64,000 nucleotides of DNA from Microplitis mediator (GCF_029852145.1 NC_079971.1:13683697-13747696), one strand, 5' to 3'. Shown: positions 11,420 through 23,088, counted from the first letter of the stretch. Translations and numbers: made by a program. Notes: generated by a model from the sequence alone, not told the origin.

Positions 11420-12620
11420 CATTGTTTATAAAAAATTAATTAACAAATTAAAAAAATCGTTCGTACAATATAGGTATGAAAAGATTGCAAATTTTCTGAA
11501 TCGGAAAAATAACTTATCGTGTAGAGGACTTTTTTTAAAAAAGTTTTCGTCATTATTTATAATAAATTAGTTAACAAATTTGTAAAAAAGTTCTCTTCAC
11601 GATGAGTTATTTTTCCGATTCAGAAAATTTACAATCTTTTGATACCTGCATTGTAGAAACGTTCTTTTTTTAAGTTTTGATGGCATTGTTTATAACAAAA
11701 TGAGAAATGAGAATTGATGAAAAAGAGAATTTCAGTCGTTGGAGACAAAAAAAAAAAAAAAAAAAAAAAAACATCACAATCTGTCCTTGGGGATACGCAC
11801 GGACTTAATCCTTTAGAGAAAGACACTACGTCTTTTGACCACTTTCTCTCTCTAGCAATTCCCGAAGATATCCGAAGTCGAATTTTTTCTAAGTTCCACG
11901 GCAAGAAATTTTTATAAGTTCTTGTACTGAAAATTATAAAACAAAAATTTCAAAAAAACGACCAAAATTCCTATATACCATTCGATTCAGAATTTCGGGA
12001 GATGAATTTCTGTCGTATCAAAAAAAAGCATATAAATTTTTTTTTAATTGTTGATACGTTTCAAAAACTTTTCGTGTTTTTTTATGAAAAAAAAAATTTT
12101 TTTAACTGTACTGACCCGTAATTGTTTGGGTAATGGTTCGAAGAAAGTTATCTATTAGCTCATTTTATTTATTTTTTATTTTTTCAATTTTTTATTTAAC
12201 AAAAAGTGATTTTCACTTTTTTTAAATTTAAAATTCGAAAAAATTTTGTTGGAAGTTACCAATTTTTTTTTATGGTTGATATATTATTTACTAAGGGAAT
12301 AAAAAAAAAAATTGTAAAATCATCGATTTGCTGCCGAGTTACACTCTTTTGATTATCCGGGCGCGGACAAAACGACGCGCTTTTTCGGCTTTCGCGCTTC
12401 AATAATTTTTATCACAGCAACTATTTGTCGTAGAGACTTCGTTCAGAATTCATTTTGTTCGTTATTAAATCTTAAAAACAATGATACTAGTTTGTCTCGA
12501 TAACTTCTCAATAGTTTATGAAATATTTCATTTTACATCTAATTTTTGTATAAAAAAAAAATGATCACCCTCCAAATTTATGTCAACTTTTTTCCTTATT
12601 TTTTTTCTAGTATTTTGCAA
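11420..12620. repeat. Right inverted arm of the hAT-like element
   Basis: Reverse complement of 4850-5790 with very few differences over several hundred bases, plus an extra block at about 11665-11925 matching 5770-5960. The near identity suggests recent duplication or ongoing gene conversion between the arms. Confidence 0.8.
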
Positions 12621-13342
12621 AAAAAAAAAAAATATGTATATCCGTTTACGAAATGCACTATTTGTTTATAAAAAATAGTCGTGCAGGGTTTTCTGTAGAT
12701 AATTTTTTTTCATTATTAATATTAATATTAATTAAAATTTCAAAACGTTCCAAATTTTTCTACCTCAGCATTTGTTTAAGCTGAATGTACCATATTTTAT
12801 TTTCTTATGAAATCCAAAAGAAAAGAGAGTCAAAAAAGTAGTTTGAAAACAAATCAATAATGTCAAAAATTATTAAATTCAAAGAGTTCTAAGAAATTGA
12901 GAATTAATTATATCGACTCATGTACGGTTGTATGAATTTTTCTTGTGACATATATTAAAATATGATATTACTAATAGCACCATCTAGCGGGACTACATTT
13001 CATGGAGTTGAATGATTCAATGCTATGAGTGGCAGTATTATTCAGACAGTTTTGTTCATGAGTTTAAATCAGTGAGGTTTTCTTCAAGAGTAGGCCTCAA
13101 GAGTTTTTGAATTGTATATAGTGTGAACAGCGTAAATGCTAGGTATAGTATTCATGAATAGAGCGGTGTCTTCGAAGCTGTGGTCAGTTCACTCATATAG
13201 TTAAGTATTTAAGTTTGTGGATTTTAGGATCAGAGCCCAGGTAGTTTTCTAGCTATACATTATACTCAATTCGGTTCTATAGTTCGTTTGGCGCCTAAAG
13301 TATAGTTCAGTTCAAAGTCGTTGCCAACATAGAGCCAACTAT

Positions 13343-13717
13343 TTAGTTCAATGAATAAAAATGAATTTGAGTAAAACTTTTGTTCAGCACCCCTGTTAAA
13401 TATTCAGGTATACGAAACCATAGGACGTAAGACAAAAGATTATCTTGTATAACAGGCCCTACCTCCAGTGCATCGTTGAGAGAGACACCTGTACTGGACG
13501 CAGCAGAGCCGTCAAAGACCACGCGTACCTTTGCTGTTTGACTTGAATTTTTGATTACGGCATGATGAGGTAGATAAAAACCGTCTTCCGGTTCCCCTTT
13601 GATTTTGATCATATGTCCTAATTCGATATATTCAGCAATGACCGCCTTATATCGTACGTAAAGATTAGGTTCCTTTTTAAATCGTTTTTCGATACTTAAA
13701 AATCTTTTTAAAGCCAT
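13343..13717 (-). pseudogene. BEL/Pao pol, start of reverse transcriptase (cut by the hAT-like insertion)
   Basis: The frame contains the RT entry region typical of BEL/Pao: FYLPHHAVIK, KVRVVFDGSA, GVSLNDALEVGP and a terminal FRIPEYL. Retrotransposon sequence ends at the 8-bp duplication (13396-13403); the residues read from 13343-13395 come from the inserted element. The next block of the same domain resumes at 4079 on the same strand. The ATG at 13717 is internal, since pol is normally continuous with the gag and protease region to the right. Confidence 0.88.
13396..13403. repeat. Target-site duplication, right (ttaaatat)
   Basis: Exact copy of 4080-4087 immediately after the right terminus of the hAT-like element. 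Confidence 0.9.
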
Positions 13718-14545
13718 GCTACGTGATGACCTAAGTTGTGCTTTCTTTTCCTTGAAAGGAAGTGCTACTACATACCTGCCTTCTGCATCACGAGTAACAT
13801 GTTTTTTGTAATGTTCTTCACATATCGCTTCGCCTTTAGATAAGTGTTTGATATTGGTAACTTCTTCGATTTCCCAGAAACTCTCTAGATTATTTTGAAT
13901 TGTCGTTAAATTGCATTTTGAAAAATTGTTGAATAATTCTGGTATCGTTCCACCTATTATTCATCCAGCAAGGATCTTCTGCAGGTATAAGTCTGGATAA
14001 GGTGATTGACATAGTCTTATTTGTCCAACACAAAGAAGGGAAAAAGATATACCTGCACCGAGCAGTAATTGTACTGGAGCTGGCTTGTGAAATTCTGGGT
14101 CAGCTAAATTGATGTTTGCGGCAATGTTGATGTTTTGACGATTGATTTGTTGATCTAGAGTTGGTGTTATTTTTGGTACGATTAAAAAATCGATAGTTTT
14201 CTTATATTTGTTATTATTGGAATAGATAGTTGTAGTAATCCATTGATTAGCTACAGTAGATAATTCATTTAATGCACCGATAGGTACATGACACTTTTTC
14301 TGTGGTCATTTTAATACTGATACAAGATCACTTGAAATAAAATTAGTACAAAAACCAGTATCGATAATTGCTCTACAAAATATTTTTCATTTATTCTTGT
14401 CGAAGATATGGAATGAGGCCGTCGGAATGATGTAATTTGTTAGGGTTTCAATGTTTAATGACTTAATTATACCTGAGTGTAGTCACAAAGCATCATTGTG
14501 AACTGCAGGCGTTTTGTTTATATGAAGAAAGGTTTGATGTTTCTG
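13718..14545 (-). pseudogene. BEL/Pao protease and linker region, degenerate
   Basis: This stretch lies between the gag zinc knuckle (14635-14550) and the RT start. Minus-strand translation gives pieces that fit a retrotransposon protease and linker region by position, but stops and frame changes prevent a clean frame. I assign it mainly from its place in the element. Confidence 0.5.
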
Positions 14546-15836
14546 ATTGCAATGTCGACAATTACTTTCTTTACAATCATAATATAGATGACCTTTACCT
14601 AAGCAGTTGTAGCACATACCTGTCGTTTTTGTTAATTGAATTCTTTGTTCTATGGGTGATGAGATGAAGATTTTGCATTTATAAACTGTGTGTGAGTCGT
14701 TACTGATGGGACATGGATACGTGTTCTAATTAGCTGTGGCTGCTGTTGGACTAGACGTAGATATTGATAGATTTTGTTGATCATTGTTGTTAAAATTATT
14801 AACCTTATTAGTAGTCACAAATGACTTACTGTTTGGTTGACTTTGATGCTTACCATTTGGTTTGAAATCGCGATTATATTGTTGTGGGTTTTCTTTTGAC
14901 TCAGGTGTATATTCTGAACAATTACCACGTTTTTCCAAGAATTCAATCAACGAAGTACATTTTGGCATTTTGTTATCGGATAGCGTAGTTTCCCACTGAA
15001 TTTTAGTGTGATTGTTAATTTTAGTGAGTACAATATATAAAATACACCCGTTGCATTCTTCTACCTGCTCTCCCAAGGATTTAAGGGCACGTAAATGTTG
15101 CCTGAAGATATCGATCAGGTCATTTAATGCTTCCGGAGTGTCCTTTTGTAATCGAGGACAACTGTTGAAAATTGACCAGTGCTTCAGTATAGCTTTACGT
15201 GTGTTATCGTATTTCTTTTGTAAAATATTCCAGGCTATCTTGTAATTAGTTTCCGTTGGTTCGATTGCTTCTATTGCACGAGCTGCTATTCCGGTTCAAA
15301 TATTTTGTAAATATGTTATTTTATCTACTCCCGCAATAGAGTCGTTATTACCGATTCGAGATAAAAACATATCTCGACATGATTGCCATTTTTTAATACT
15401 ACCATCGGATTTAGGAATGGATATTTCTGGAAGTCGAATGTGTGGCTTCATAATTGCCACTTGAGCATTATTTTGAGAAGGGTTGTTGTTGCATTGAACG
15501 GATAAAGTTTGTTGCTGATCACGAACGTTTTTTGTCAACTTTAGCTGTACGATCGTGCATAATCTTGCGCGCTGATGCGATTGTATTGTAATAATACTCT
15601 TCAATTTCAATTACTTCTTTATTGTGATCTTCTGTGTTGTCTTTATCATGTTCGAGTAAATCTTCGTGTATCGCGTAAATTGAATTAAAACTGTCATTAA
15701 GGGCTTCAACTCCGGTTTGAATCTGCTCGATGTTAGTAGATTCGTTTGAATTTGTAATAAATGTATTTAATCGCGTGATTCTACTTTTGATGTCTCCGCG
15801 ACGACGTTTTAAGTTTGTGACTTCTTTATTTGTCAT
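14546..15836 (-). pseudogene. BEL/Pao gag (DUF1759-type) with zinc knuckle, broken
   Basis: The frame starts with ATG at 15836 (MTNKEVTNLKRR). The middle matches the DUF1759-type gag of BEL/Pao: IRLPEISIPKSDGS with KKWQSCRDMF, then ETNYKIAWNILQKKYDN near 15230 and FRQHLRALKSLGE near 15085. A CX2CX4HX4C knuckle (CYNCLGKGHLYYDC) lies at 14615-14574. Damage visible: a frame change at an A-run near 15526-15533, an in-frame TGA at 15296-15298, and a stop at 14726-14728 before the knuckle, which is in another frame. The protein would bind and package the element's RNA. It is clearly a decayed copy. Confidence 0.85.
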
Positions 15837-16152
15837 GTTAATGGGTGTTTGTTTTACAGGAGAATGAGTAAGGTTTATATAAAGTTCGAAGAATTAAGAA
15901 TATTGGAATTGGCGATAAACAGAATGAATCTTACCTTGAACGATTTGTTGATGTTAGATGTTTTTGATGATGAAGTCTCATAAATGCCTTGATGATGTTG
16001 GAGTTGAATGGAAGACCTCTTTTTGTCGATTGTAAATCTTCAATTGATGATTTTTAACTTGTTATACAACACTCACTTCACAAATGTTATTTTTATAAAT
16101 GTTTTTAAGAAATTAGTTTTTTATATTGAGATTAATTAAATGGATTTATTAA

Positions 16153-16170
16153 ATCCGGCTCGAAGGACCA
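16153..16170 (-). promoter_or_regulatory. BEL/Pao primer-binding site
   Basis: On the minus strand the 18 bases read TGGTCCTTCGAGCCGGAT, beginning TGG and matching the CTTCGAGCCGGAT type of primer-binding site used by BEL-like elements. It lies about 315 bp upstream of the gag ATG and marks the inner edge of the 5' LTR. Confidence 0.75.
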
Positions 16171-16660
16171 TGTTTTTTTTCCCGTACTACGAACTAATGG
16201 AGTTAGGGTATTTGTAAATAAATTGTGTGTTTGAATTTCACTTAAAAATAACTATTATATTTTAAATTGTTAAAAACACACTTTGTTGAATTGTATGATT
16301 ATAAATTGTTACACTCGAACTTATTGATACTACGTTAATAGACTTAACTACTTGATATACTTGTTTGTGATATATAGATATACAGATATGACTAGATAGA
16401 TATATAGATATAGATAGATAGATCAATGGATAGTCGAAAACCGGCGACTTCCAGTTCTCAGTTAGAACAGTCTCGATTTTTCACTTAAGTTTTTCGACAG
16501 CGATTCTCAGCGTACTTAGTTAAGATAGGAAAGGGCAGAAAAGGTGTGGTTGCTTTTATTTAAGTAAAATTATTGGTCCTGTACTCTTATGGAAGTATGA
16601 AGGAGAACCTTAAAGATTGTACGAAAATATTCGTAGAATTAAAAAAAAAGTGTCAGATGT
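16171..16660 (-). repeat. Probable 5' LTR of the BEL/Pao element (outer edge uncertain)
   Basis: The sequence directly outside the primer-binding site ends in CA on the minus strand, as an LTR should. A GATA-rich microsatellite (about 16375-16425) lies inside. I could not fix the outer TG end because the 3' LTR is missing from this window. Confidence 0.5.
16375..16425 (+). repeat. GATA-rich microsatellite
   Basis: Repeated gata and tagatata units within the probable BEL/Pao LTR. Confidence 0.7.
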
Positions 16661-16910
16661 TCTCCAAATGTTGTTTAAAATTAAGAAAGTTTGAAGTAAA
16701 AATATCTAAATTGTTTTATTGGGGATTAAAAAAGATGCATTTGAAGTGAGAAAAAATTCAAGGGTTTTTCTAATCTTAGACGACAATGCAGAAAATAGAA
16801 ATATAAGCACGGTACAAGGTCGTCTTATGGCCATAAATCATCATAGAAAGGTTGAAAGTAAATGAAAAAATAAACCTCAATATTTATAAATATTGTTTAA
16901 AATAATGTTA
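16661..16910. other. AT-rich segment, nothing recognised
   Basis: No ORF, RNA or repeat partner identified between the probable LTR and the next foldback arm. Confidence 0.4.
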
Positions 16911-16914
16911 AACG

Positions 16915-17161
16915 CTACACATTTAAAAACGAAAATTTTGAAAAAAGAAACGTCCCGATCAGTCGAATTTTGAAAAAGTTATAGCTATTTGAAATAAAAA
17001 AAGCTATTTTTTTCAAAAATTTATAACTTTTTTTTGGTTGGGTCAAAAAATTTGAAAAAATTATGAGAAACGTGCTTGATGGGGTAGAAAACGAGAAAAA
17101 ATTTTCAGCAAAATCTAGAGGGGTTGGGTTCAAAAGTGCTCGATTTGGCGTGGAATGCCCC
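16915..17161 (+). repeat. Single arm of the ggggcattccacgcc foldback family
   Basis: Direct match to the right arm of the palindrome at 30971-32478 (its positions about 32230-32478), ending tttggcgtggaatgcccc. Only one arm is present. The minus-strand frame across it is a by-product of the repeat. Confidence 0.75.
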
Positions 17162-17164
17162 ACA

Positions 17165-18885
17165 TATAATTTTACTTAATCTGAATTTCAAATTTTAATT
17201 AAAATAAGAAGTTTAATTAACCAAGAGGATTTCTAAATTTACCGATGTAGTCGCCGTTATTGATGATGACGCCATGATGTTGAAAAAGAATGCCGTCTCA
17301 GCTCCCGTGTTGGTGAAATGCTGTTGTCGACTATTTCCCGTTGATGATATGAGAAAACGAAATTTCACAATTAATTACGTGGTCGTCAGACTCAGCGTAG
17401 ATATTGTTTGTAATAAAAAATTTTGTCCAACAGCCACAGAACAAAAGGAAAATGAAACATCGTGGCCGGGGTCAGATGAAGACTCACTGGTTGTTTCAAA
17501 ATGTTCCTCGAATGATACACGAGGTCTTTTGACTCACTGTAAACTTTGTAGATTTATGTTTTGTTTTAATAAACTCACTGGATCTCATTTTATTACAGCA
17601 TACGGGGTCTCACGACTCGCCGTAATTTTTATTTGATGGTTATGCTGTTAGCAAAAATTTTATTCAGAATTTTTGGTTGCGACTGATCGCTAGTAACACC
17701 AGTCAGTGAGTGACACTGGACTCTGGAGTGCGTCTCGGTGCGCTGCGAAGCCGGCATCCCCACTCTTAATCTCATCTCAGGCTCGTGTCATCCAAATTTC
17801 AAATAAATTTTTGATTCTAGAAACGGCGGGATTCGGGGCCCCCGTAGAGTACCCATTCGTCGCACGGCCAAGCGTATCAACCAATTAGTTAGAGTCCCAT
17901 GTATGGAGGGTAGAGGTAAGGAGCACTCTCTCTGTATATTAGGAGTGTCCATAAAATCAGATAAAATTATGGTGGCGCTACTTTAAGAGAATGACTTAAT
18001 TTGAAAGAAAGCGCCGAAAACTGTTAGAGTAGGACAGAATTAAACGAAGAAAGATATAAATCCGGTTCGTAAGTGCGCGACTTTCGAATATTTTAGAATG
18101 TCAAGAGAATAATGTTATTTCTGTCGTTGATACAATATATAACAATGATATTTAAAATTTGAATACTCTTTTCAGTAATAAGAACTCAAATACAATGTAT
18201 AAGAACTAATAAATCAGAACAAAAAATTTTTTTGTGGAGGGTTTTATGGTTAGAAATAATTAAAATTACAATCGAGTACATAAATTTATTTCAAAACAAA
18301 ATTATTAATACTCAACAAATATTCAAAATTGCTGACACTTCTTTAAAAACAATAAATCTTAAAAAACTAATGAACAAATTTGAAACTTGATTTCTCAGTC
18401 ATCGTATTAGTTTAAATATGATTAAAACAATAAAATAATGAAATTAAACAGGTAACGAGTTTGAAAAATAGAAATTTCCTAATAAAAATTTGTATCGGTT
18501 TAAATATACTTCGAACAATGATGAAACGTAAGAAGCATATTAAACGTAACAAATAATCTACATTATTAAAAGAATAAGGAAAATTTTGTTCCCGCCATAT
18601 TTATATAATAGAATTAGTTAATGTTATTGAAATTGGTATCATTAGATAGGTCTTGACTTGAATTTGTGCCTTTTCATACCTTAAACTTCTTTTAATTGCC
18701 AAGTATTGAGATAAATAGATTTATCTATATCATTCGAATTATATTTAAATTACGCGGGAAAAAAGACGATCGTATTTATTTTCTTTCAATATATTAATAC
18801 TTTAATTATTCTGTCACTAAATATGACTGAATGTCACCGAATATATAGCTATATTATGTATATCGCGTTACTTATTCCAAAATCA
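17165..18885. other. Unassigned region with a moderately GC-rich part (17230-17940)
   Basis: A 120-codon plus-strand frame (17274-17636) opens here, with several cysteines (KCCCRLF, CKLCRFMFC) but no recognisable domain. A second frame at 17706-17888 is also unrecognised. These may be unique host DNA or decayed repeat. From 17940 on the sequence is AT-rich without features. I see no splice or promoter evidence for a gene. Confidence 0.3.
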
Positions 18886-18889
18886 CAGA

Positions 18890-19245
18890 TTTTTACACTC
18901 CCTTTTGGTTTTGGGAAGCTTCTCAAATACAAAAAAGTATGCATAGAATAAAAAAGGATTCAATCACACAAAAAATCTTTACTTACCCTTAAAAATTTTT
19001 TGCATTGTGAATAGAAAACAAAGATTTATTTAAAACTAGAAAAAATTACTTGGCGCTATTATTCCTCGACCAAAAATATCTTTCTCACCCCAAGACAATT
19101 TTCGTATTTAATTGATAATGCATAAAATTTCTTGGTGCAAATTAAAATTTTGTAGTGGCAAGAAATTCTTTTTTTGCTGCGTATTTTATTAAGTTTAGTA
19201 ATGGTATATTTGGGCAGTCACATAGTGACTGCAGGTTGCTCGTAT
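18890..19245 (+). repeat. Interspersed repeat, copy 2 of the pair with 6650-7010
   Basis: Inverted relative to 6650-7010. Shared blocks are aaaaaatctttacttaccc, ttgcattg, cccaagacaatttt, tttcttggtgcaaattaaaa and the terminal ggcagtcacatagtgactgc. Confidence 0.65.
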
Positions 19246-19249
19246 AGCT

Positions 19250-20180
19250 TAAATAAACTTAAAGAAAAATAATAATTAAAAAAATAATGACTAGCTTTTA
19301 ACCTATTAACTTGATAAGTTATTTATTAATCTAAGTATCTATAAAAAATAACACTTTATTAAAGAAAGATTATTTTATAATGCACAAAAATGTTGCGTAA
19401 CTGAATATTTGTACATTTCTAAAATTTAGGAGTAACATCAGAATCGTAACGACACCTTACTTTTGATAAATTCCAAACTAAAAAACTTTTCTTTTTTCGA
19501 TGTTATTTAAGTGGAAATCAAAAATCACGATAAGCTACTTCTAAAATTTTAATTTAAGAACTGATCTTCTGGTAAAATTTGTGTTCAGCCAAATACCATC
19601 AATTTCTGGTGGTGCAAAAAAAAAAAAAAATAATGTTGTTTTTCAGCACACCCTAATAAATATATATGAAATGGTAAACAAATATATTTAATTTGAATTA
19701 GATTATACACTTATAGGCTGTGGTAGAAAAAAAAATTTGTGTTTTTTTGAATTAAATATACCTCAGAAGATACTATAACAAACAATGAAAATCCTCCTAA
19801 AATTTCTGCTTCATACCTCAAAAATCGAGCTGAGGCGCATGGGGGGTTCTTCCTTTCCATTTAAAATACGCAGGAAAAAATTAATTTCTGTACTTTGTAA
19901 ATAACTATGTGGAAAAATTCCTTTTCTGAATATCTCTTAACGCACAACTCATTATGCTCAATTTCTTAAAAATTATGGAGTTAATCAGCGGCTTCGAATG
20001 CCACCTCAAAAAGCCAAATCGGTTTATCCGTTCAAAAGTTACTCTCTAAACATGAATAAGTGAAATAAGTGAATATTCACTAATTCGGAGTGCCAATCGA
20101 ACCACTTTTTAAAATTAGTATTTGATTTCAAAGATTTCCCATTTAAAATACAGGTAAATTAACTTACTTTCTTTTTAACT
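19250..20180. repeat. AT-rich region with a repeat fragment shared with 54.9-55.1 kb
   Basis: Around 19555-19655, gaactgatcttctggtaaaat, catcaatttctggtggt and ttcagcacaccctaa recur in modified form at 54970-55065. Otherwise no gene or RNA was seen. Confidence 0.5.
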
Positions 20181-20184
20181 TTCC

Positions 20185-20833
20185 AATACTCAGCTGCGTT
20201 TCATGATATCAAGGCGGTTTTGGTCGCAAATTGTAGGGCATTTGGTGTTCTTCAAAAGTGCCCGAAGTTACTTAGCTGTAATTTCAGCTGTTTCCTTTGT
20301 ATTCGTTGCGGAACTCATTTTTCCTATGAAATTGACCTTTATTGGCTTGCAGAACATAAACCAATGAAAGTACATAAAAAATGACAGAAGAAATTTTATA
20401 GGAAATTTTATTCCCTTCAAAAAAAGTCCTATGAGTCAAGTCGCTAAAGTCCATAGTTTCCAAGTTATAATCATTTTAATAATTTGAAAAATAAAATGTC
20501 AACTATAATTTTATTTTTATATTATATTTTTCAAATTATTAAAATTACTGTAAATCGGAAACTATGGACTTCAGCGACTTGATTCATAGGACTTTTTTTG
20601 AAGGGAATAAAATTTCCTATAAAATTTCTGTTAACATTTTTGATGGACTTTCATTGGGTTATGTTCTGCAAGCAGATAAAGGTCAATTTCATAAGAAAAA
20701 TGAGTTCCACAACAGACACAAATGAAACAGATGGAATTACAGCTAAGTAACTATGGGCACTTTTGAAGAATATCAAAGGGCCTACAATTTGCGACCAGAA
20801 CCGCCTTGATATCGGGAAACGCAGCTGAGTATT
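20185..20833. repeat. Palindromic foldback, ~0.65 kb
   Basis: Left end aatactcagctgcgtttc, with its mirrored copy ending gcagctgagtatt. Arms run about 320 bp to a centre near 20509 and share words such as tgatatc and aaggcggtt with ccgccttgatatc. A frame on the minus strand is repeat-derived. Confidence 0.85.
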
Positions 20834-21290
20834 ATTCAATAATCGTTTATATAATTATGAATAATTTTTCTTATTACAATTTTAATATTTTTTCCTATGA
20901 TCAGCAACTATTTGTTACAGATATTGTTTCTGATCTTCATCTTTTGTCCCAAATTCATTATATTTTTCAATTAAAGCTAGCACTTGCGGATGGATACTGA
21001 ATTTAATTTTCTTCATATCTGATTAAATCTTCTTTTATTGCGAATATTTGAAGCTCAATAACTTGTTACCTGTTAGGATTACGAAAAAACTAATTCAATA
21101 TTTTTTTTTGTAGAGTGTTACATTCTGGCTTATTTATTAATCAGACAGAATATTTTCAATTCTACCAGGTTGACGTCGTTAGGGTGTCGATAGACCCCAG
21201 GTGCGTCAGCTGTTGATCTTTAATTTTATGCAAAAAAGTTTATTAACTTACCATAATGACGATTATGGGCCCCATCACTCGCCTCAAACA
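20834..21290. other. AT-rich segment, nothing recognised
   Basis: No coding, RNA or repeat assignment. It grades into the GC-richer block that follows. Confidence 0.4.
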
Positions 21291-21374
21291 ATCCCTTTGA
21301 TGCCTCCGTTGAACGCGAAAAAGACGAGCCCTGAAGACTCGGTTCCTTCGTAGGGAAAAGCAATTTTAATAGGT

Positions 21375-21478
21375 CCATCAACCACCAGAGCTCGAAGGCT
21401 TAACAACACATTAGCTCAAAAGCCTAACAACACACGAGATTGGAAGCTCAACAACACACGAGCTCGAAAGCTCAACAA
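21375..21478 (+). repeat. Short tandem array, ~25-bp period
   Basis: About four imperfect units of the type gagctcgaaagctcaacaaca with changes such as gagattggaagctcaacaaca. Confidence 0.7.
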
Positions 21479-21624
21479 AAACTTCCTCCGACTTAATTCT
21501 CGGATGACCTTCGGTGAGGTCCGCGGTAACACCTCGAATCCCGCGACCGAGCTGTACCGCACATCCCGACCTCCTGCGTCATCGGCCTCGAAGCATGAAT
21601 TTCGGATTCGGAAAGAAAGCGTTC

Positions 21625-21735
21625 AGGCTGCCGGTATCGGCGCCCGGAACAGGTCAGAGTATTGGGCTGCCGGTAGCGGCGCCCAATACGAGGTATGAGA
21701 TTTTTGGGCTGCCGGTAGCGGCGCCCAAAGTTTAA
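21625..21735 (+). repeat. GC-rich minisatellite, three units
   Basis: ggctgccggtatcggcgccc, ggctgccggtagcggcgccc and a third identical core recur at ~45- and 40-bp spacing. The block is strikingly GC-rich against the local background. Short plus-strand frames across it only translate the repeat. Confidence 0.75.
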
Positions 21736-21739
21736 ATAA

Positions 21740-22280
21740 GGAGTGCGTATTTGAACAAAATACGGATATATATTTTGCTATAAGTCCGAGTGACAGGATC
21801 AAACCAGCAGGTTTGTGTAGAGTTCTTGGCTCTACTAGATCTTGTGATCGGCTGACTTGTTAACGACTGACTTGATTCTGTCGCTCCTTGGTGTAATACA
21901 TTTTAGAAAATGTTAACGTTGCATCTCAAGTTTCCTATGAGAGAATCGTCGTGGTCCAGGTCTCATGCATCGTCATCTGTTTAGACTATCCGCGAGCCAC
22001 GGCGACTCTCTTATCGCAAGAGATTTCCGTTACAATGTTGGCGGTGAATAAAAATAATATCGCCAACAAAGTAACGATTTATTAATTTATTAATTAATTA
22101 TGATTCTAAGAAGTGTCGAACCGTTTATTCACCCACTACGGCGAATAAATAATTCGAGACTTCAAAAAAAGAAATTCCTAAAAATTTTCAATTAAATTTA
22201 ATTAAAGCCAGAACGTAACAAGAGAATTGAATTTCCTACAAGAATAATTAATGGAAAATTTAGAGGAAAATTTTTTTCGT
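21740..22280. other. Unassigned, moderately GC-rich then AT-rich
   Basis: Contains a tttaaataaggagtgcg promoter-like stretch next to the minisatellite (21733) and a gttggcggtgaataaaaata stretch at 22035. It could be the leader of an old LTR element, but no partner LTR was found. No ORF. Confidence 0.3.
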
Positions 22281-22284
22281 AGTT

Positions 22285-22855
22285 TTACCGGATGATACCG
22301 TAAAAATATTTTTTTCCATGTTATTTAAATGAGAAAATATAAATGAATTGAGCTATCAAGCCGGGCTTTAGAGGGGATTTTTTTTATACTTAAGACAAGC
22401 TTTTGAGACAATAGCACTTGAAAAAAAAAAAAATAAAAAAAGTTTTTGGACCACTCTTATGTATGTTTGGGTGACCCAAAAAACAAAAATATTTTTTTTT
22501 TACCGTCTTTTGAGTTGAAAAGTTACTTTACATTATAAAGAAAATCCTTACAAAATTCAGCCAGATATCTTTGAAATTGAGCTGTCACAAAAGGAGGTCC
22601 CTTTTCCCAATCAAAATACACGCTAAAATTTTTCATTTTAGTTTTTCGTTATTAAGACTGTGAAAAAAATTATTTTTTTAATTCCGCCTAGTATGATTTT
22701 TTAGAAAATGAAATTCTCTACAAAAAAGTGTTGCAGTATTATAAACGTCAAACAAACTGGGAAAAAGTTACGGGGCTTCGAAAATCAACAAAAATTTCGT
22801 TTACTCAGTGTTAAATTTTTTTTATTATTTTTCAATTTTATTGCATCAAAAAATT
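22285..22855. repeat. Diverged foldback-type repeat
   Basis: Shares modules with other foldbacks: catgttatttaaatgagaaa near 22320, gaaattctctacaaaaaagt at 22709 and ctgggaaaaagttacggggc at 22759. The last block is mirrored at about 24085-24140. No coding content. Confidence 0.5.
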
Positions 22856-22857
22856 TT

Positions 22858-23006
22858 TAACTTCCCGCTAAGAAAATCGACGATTTTCAAAAAATTAGAA
22901 AGTTATTGTTTACACCCCGATTTGCGAAAATTTCATCAGATGTTGACGTTTTGAGGTCCTAGGAAGCTATTCTGACTACTTTCAGAATGATGTCCGAGTG
23001 CCTGTA

Positions 23007-23088
<82 letters not shown>

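Larger units (their letters stand above)
4088..13395. mobile_element. Giant (9.3 kb) non-autonomous hAT-like transposon inserted in BEL/Pao RT
   Basis: The ends are perfect 12-bp inverted repeats, CAGGGGTGCTGA at 4088 and TCAGCACCCCTG ending at 13395, flanked by the 8-bp duplication ttaaatat. CAGGG-type ends with 8-bp duplications fit the hAT superfamily. Both subterminal regions repeat short words such as tgaacaaaa and share tgaatcattcaact and a gctagatggtgcta-like motif facing inward, as expected for transposase-binding arrays. No transposase frame is visible; ORFs inside are short and lack hAT motifs. The interior holds long inverted arms (about 4850-5790 against 11420-12620) and nested repeats. 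Length is far above that of usual hAT MITEs, so it has probably grown by later insertions. The insertion point is between two conserved blocks of the BEL/Pao RT. Confidence 0.85.

Noticed and set aside
11629..11917. Overlapping 67- and 91-codon frames on both strands
   Set aside because: They lie in the inverted arm of the hAT-like element around a poly-A run and have no partner domains.
17274..17636. 120-codon Cys-containing frame as a host gene
   Set aside because: No domain, no promoter or splice context, and no codon pattern that separates it from noise.
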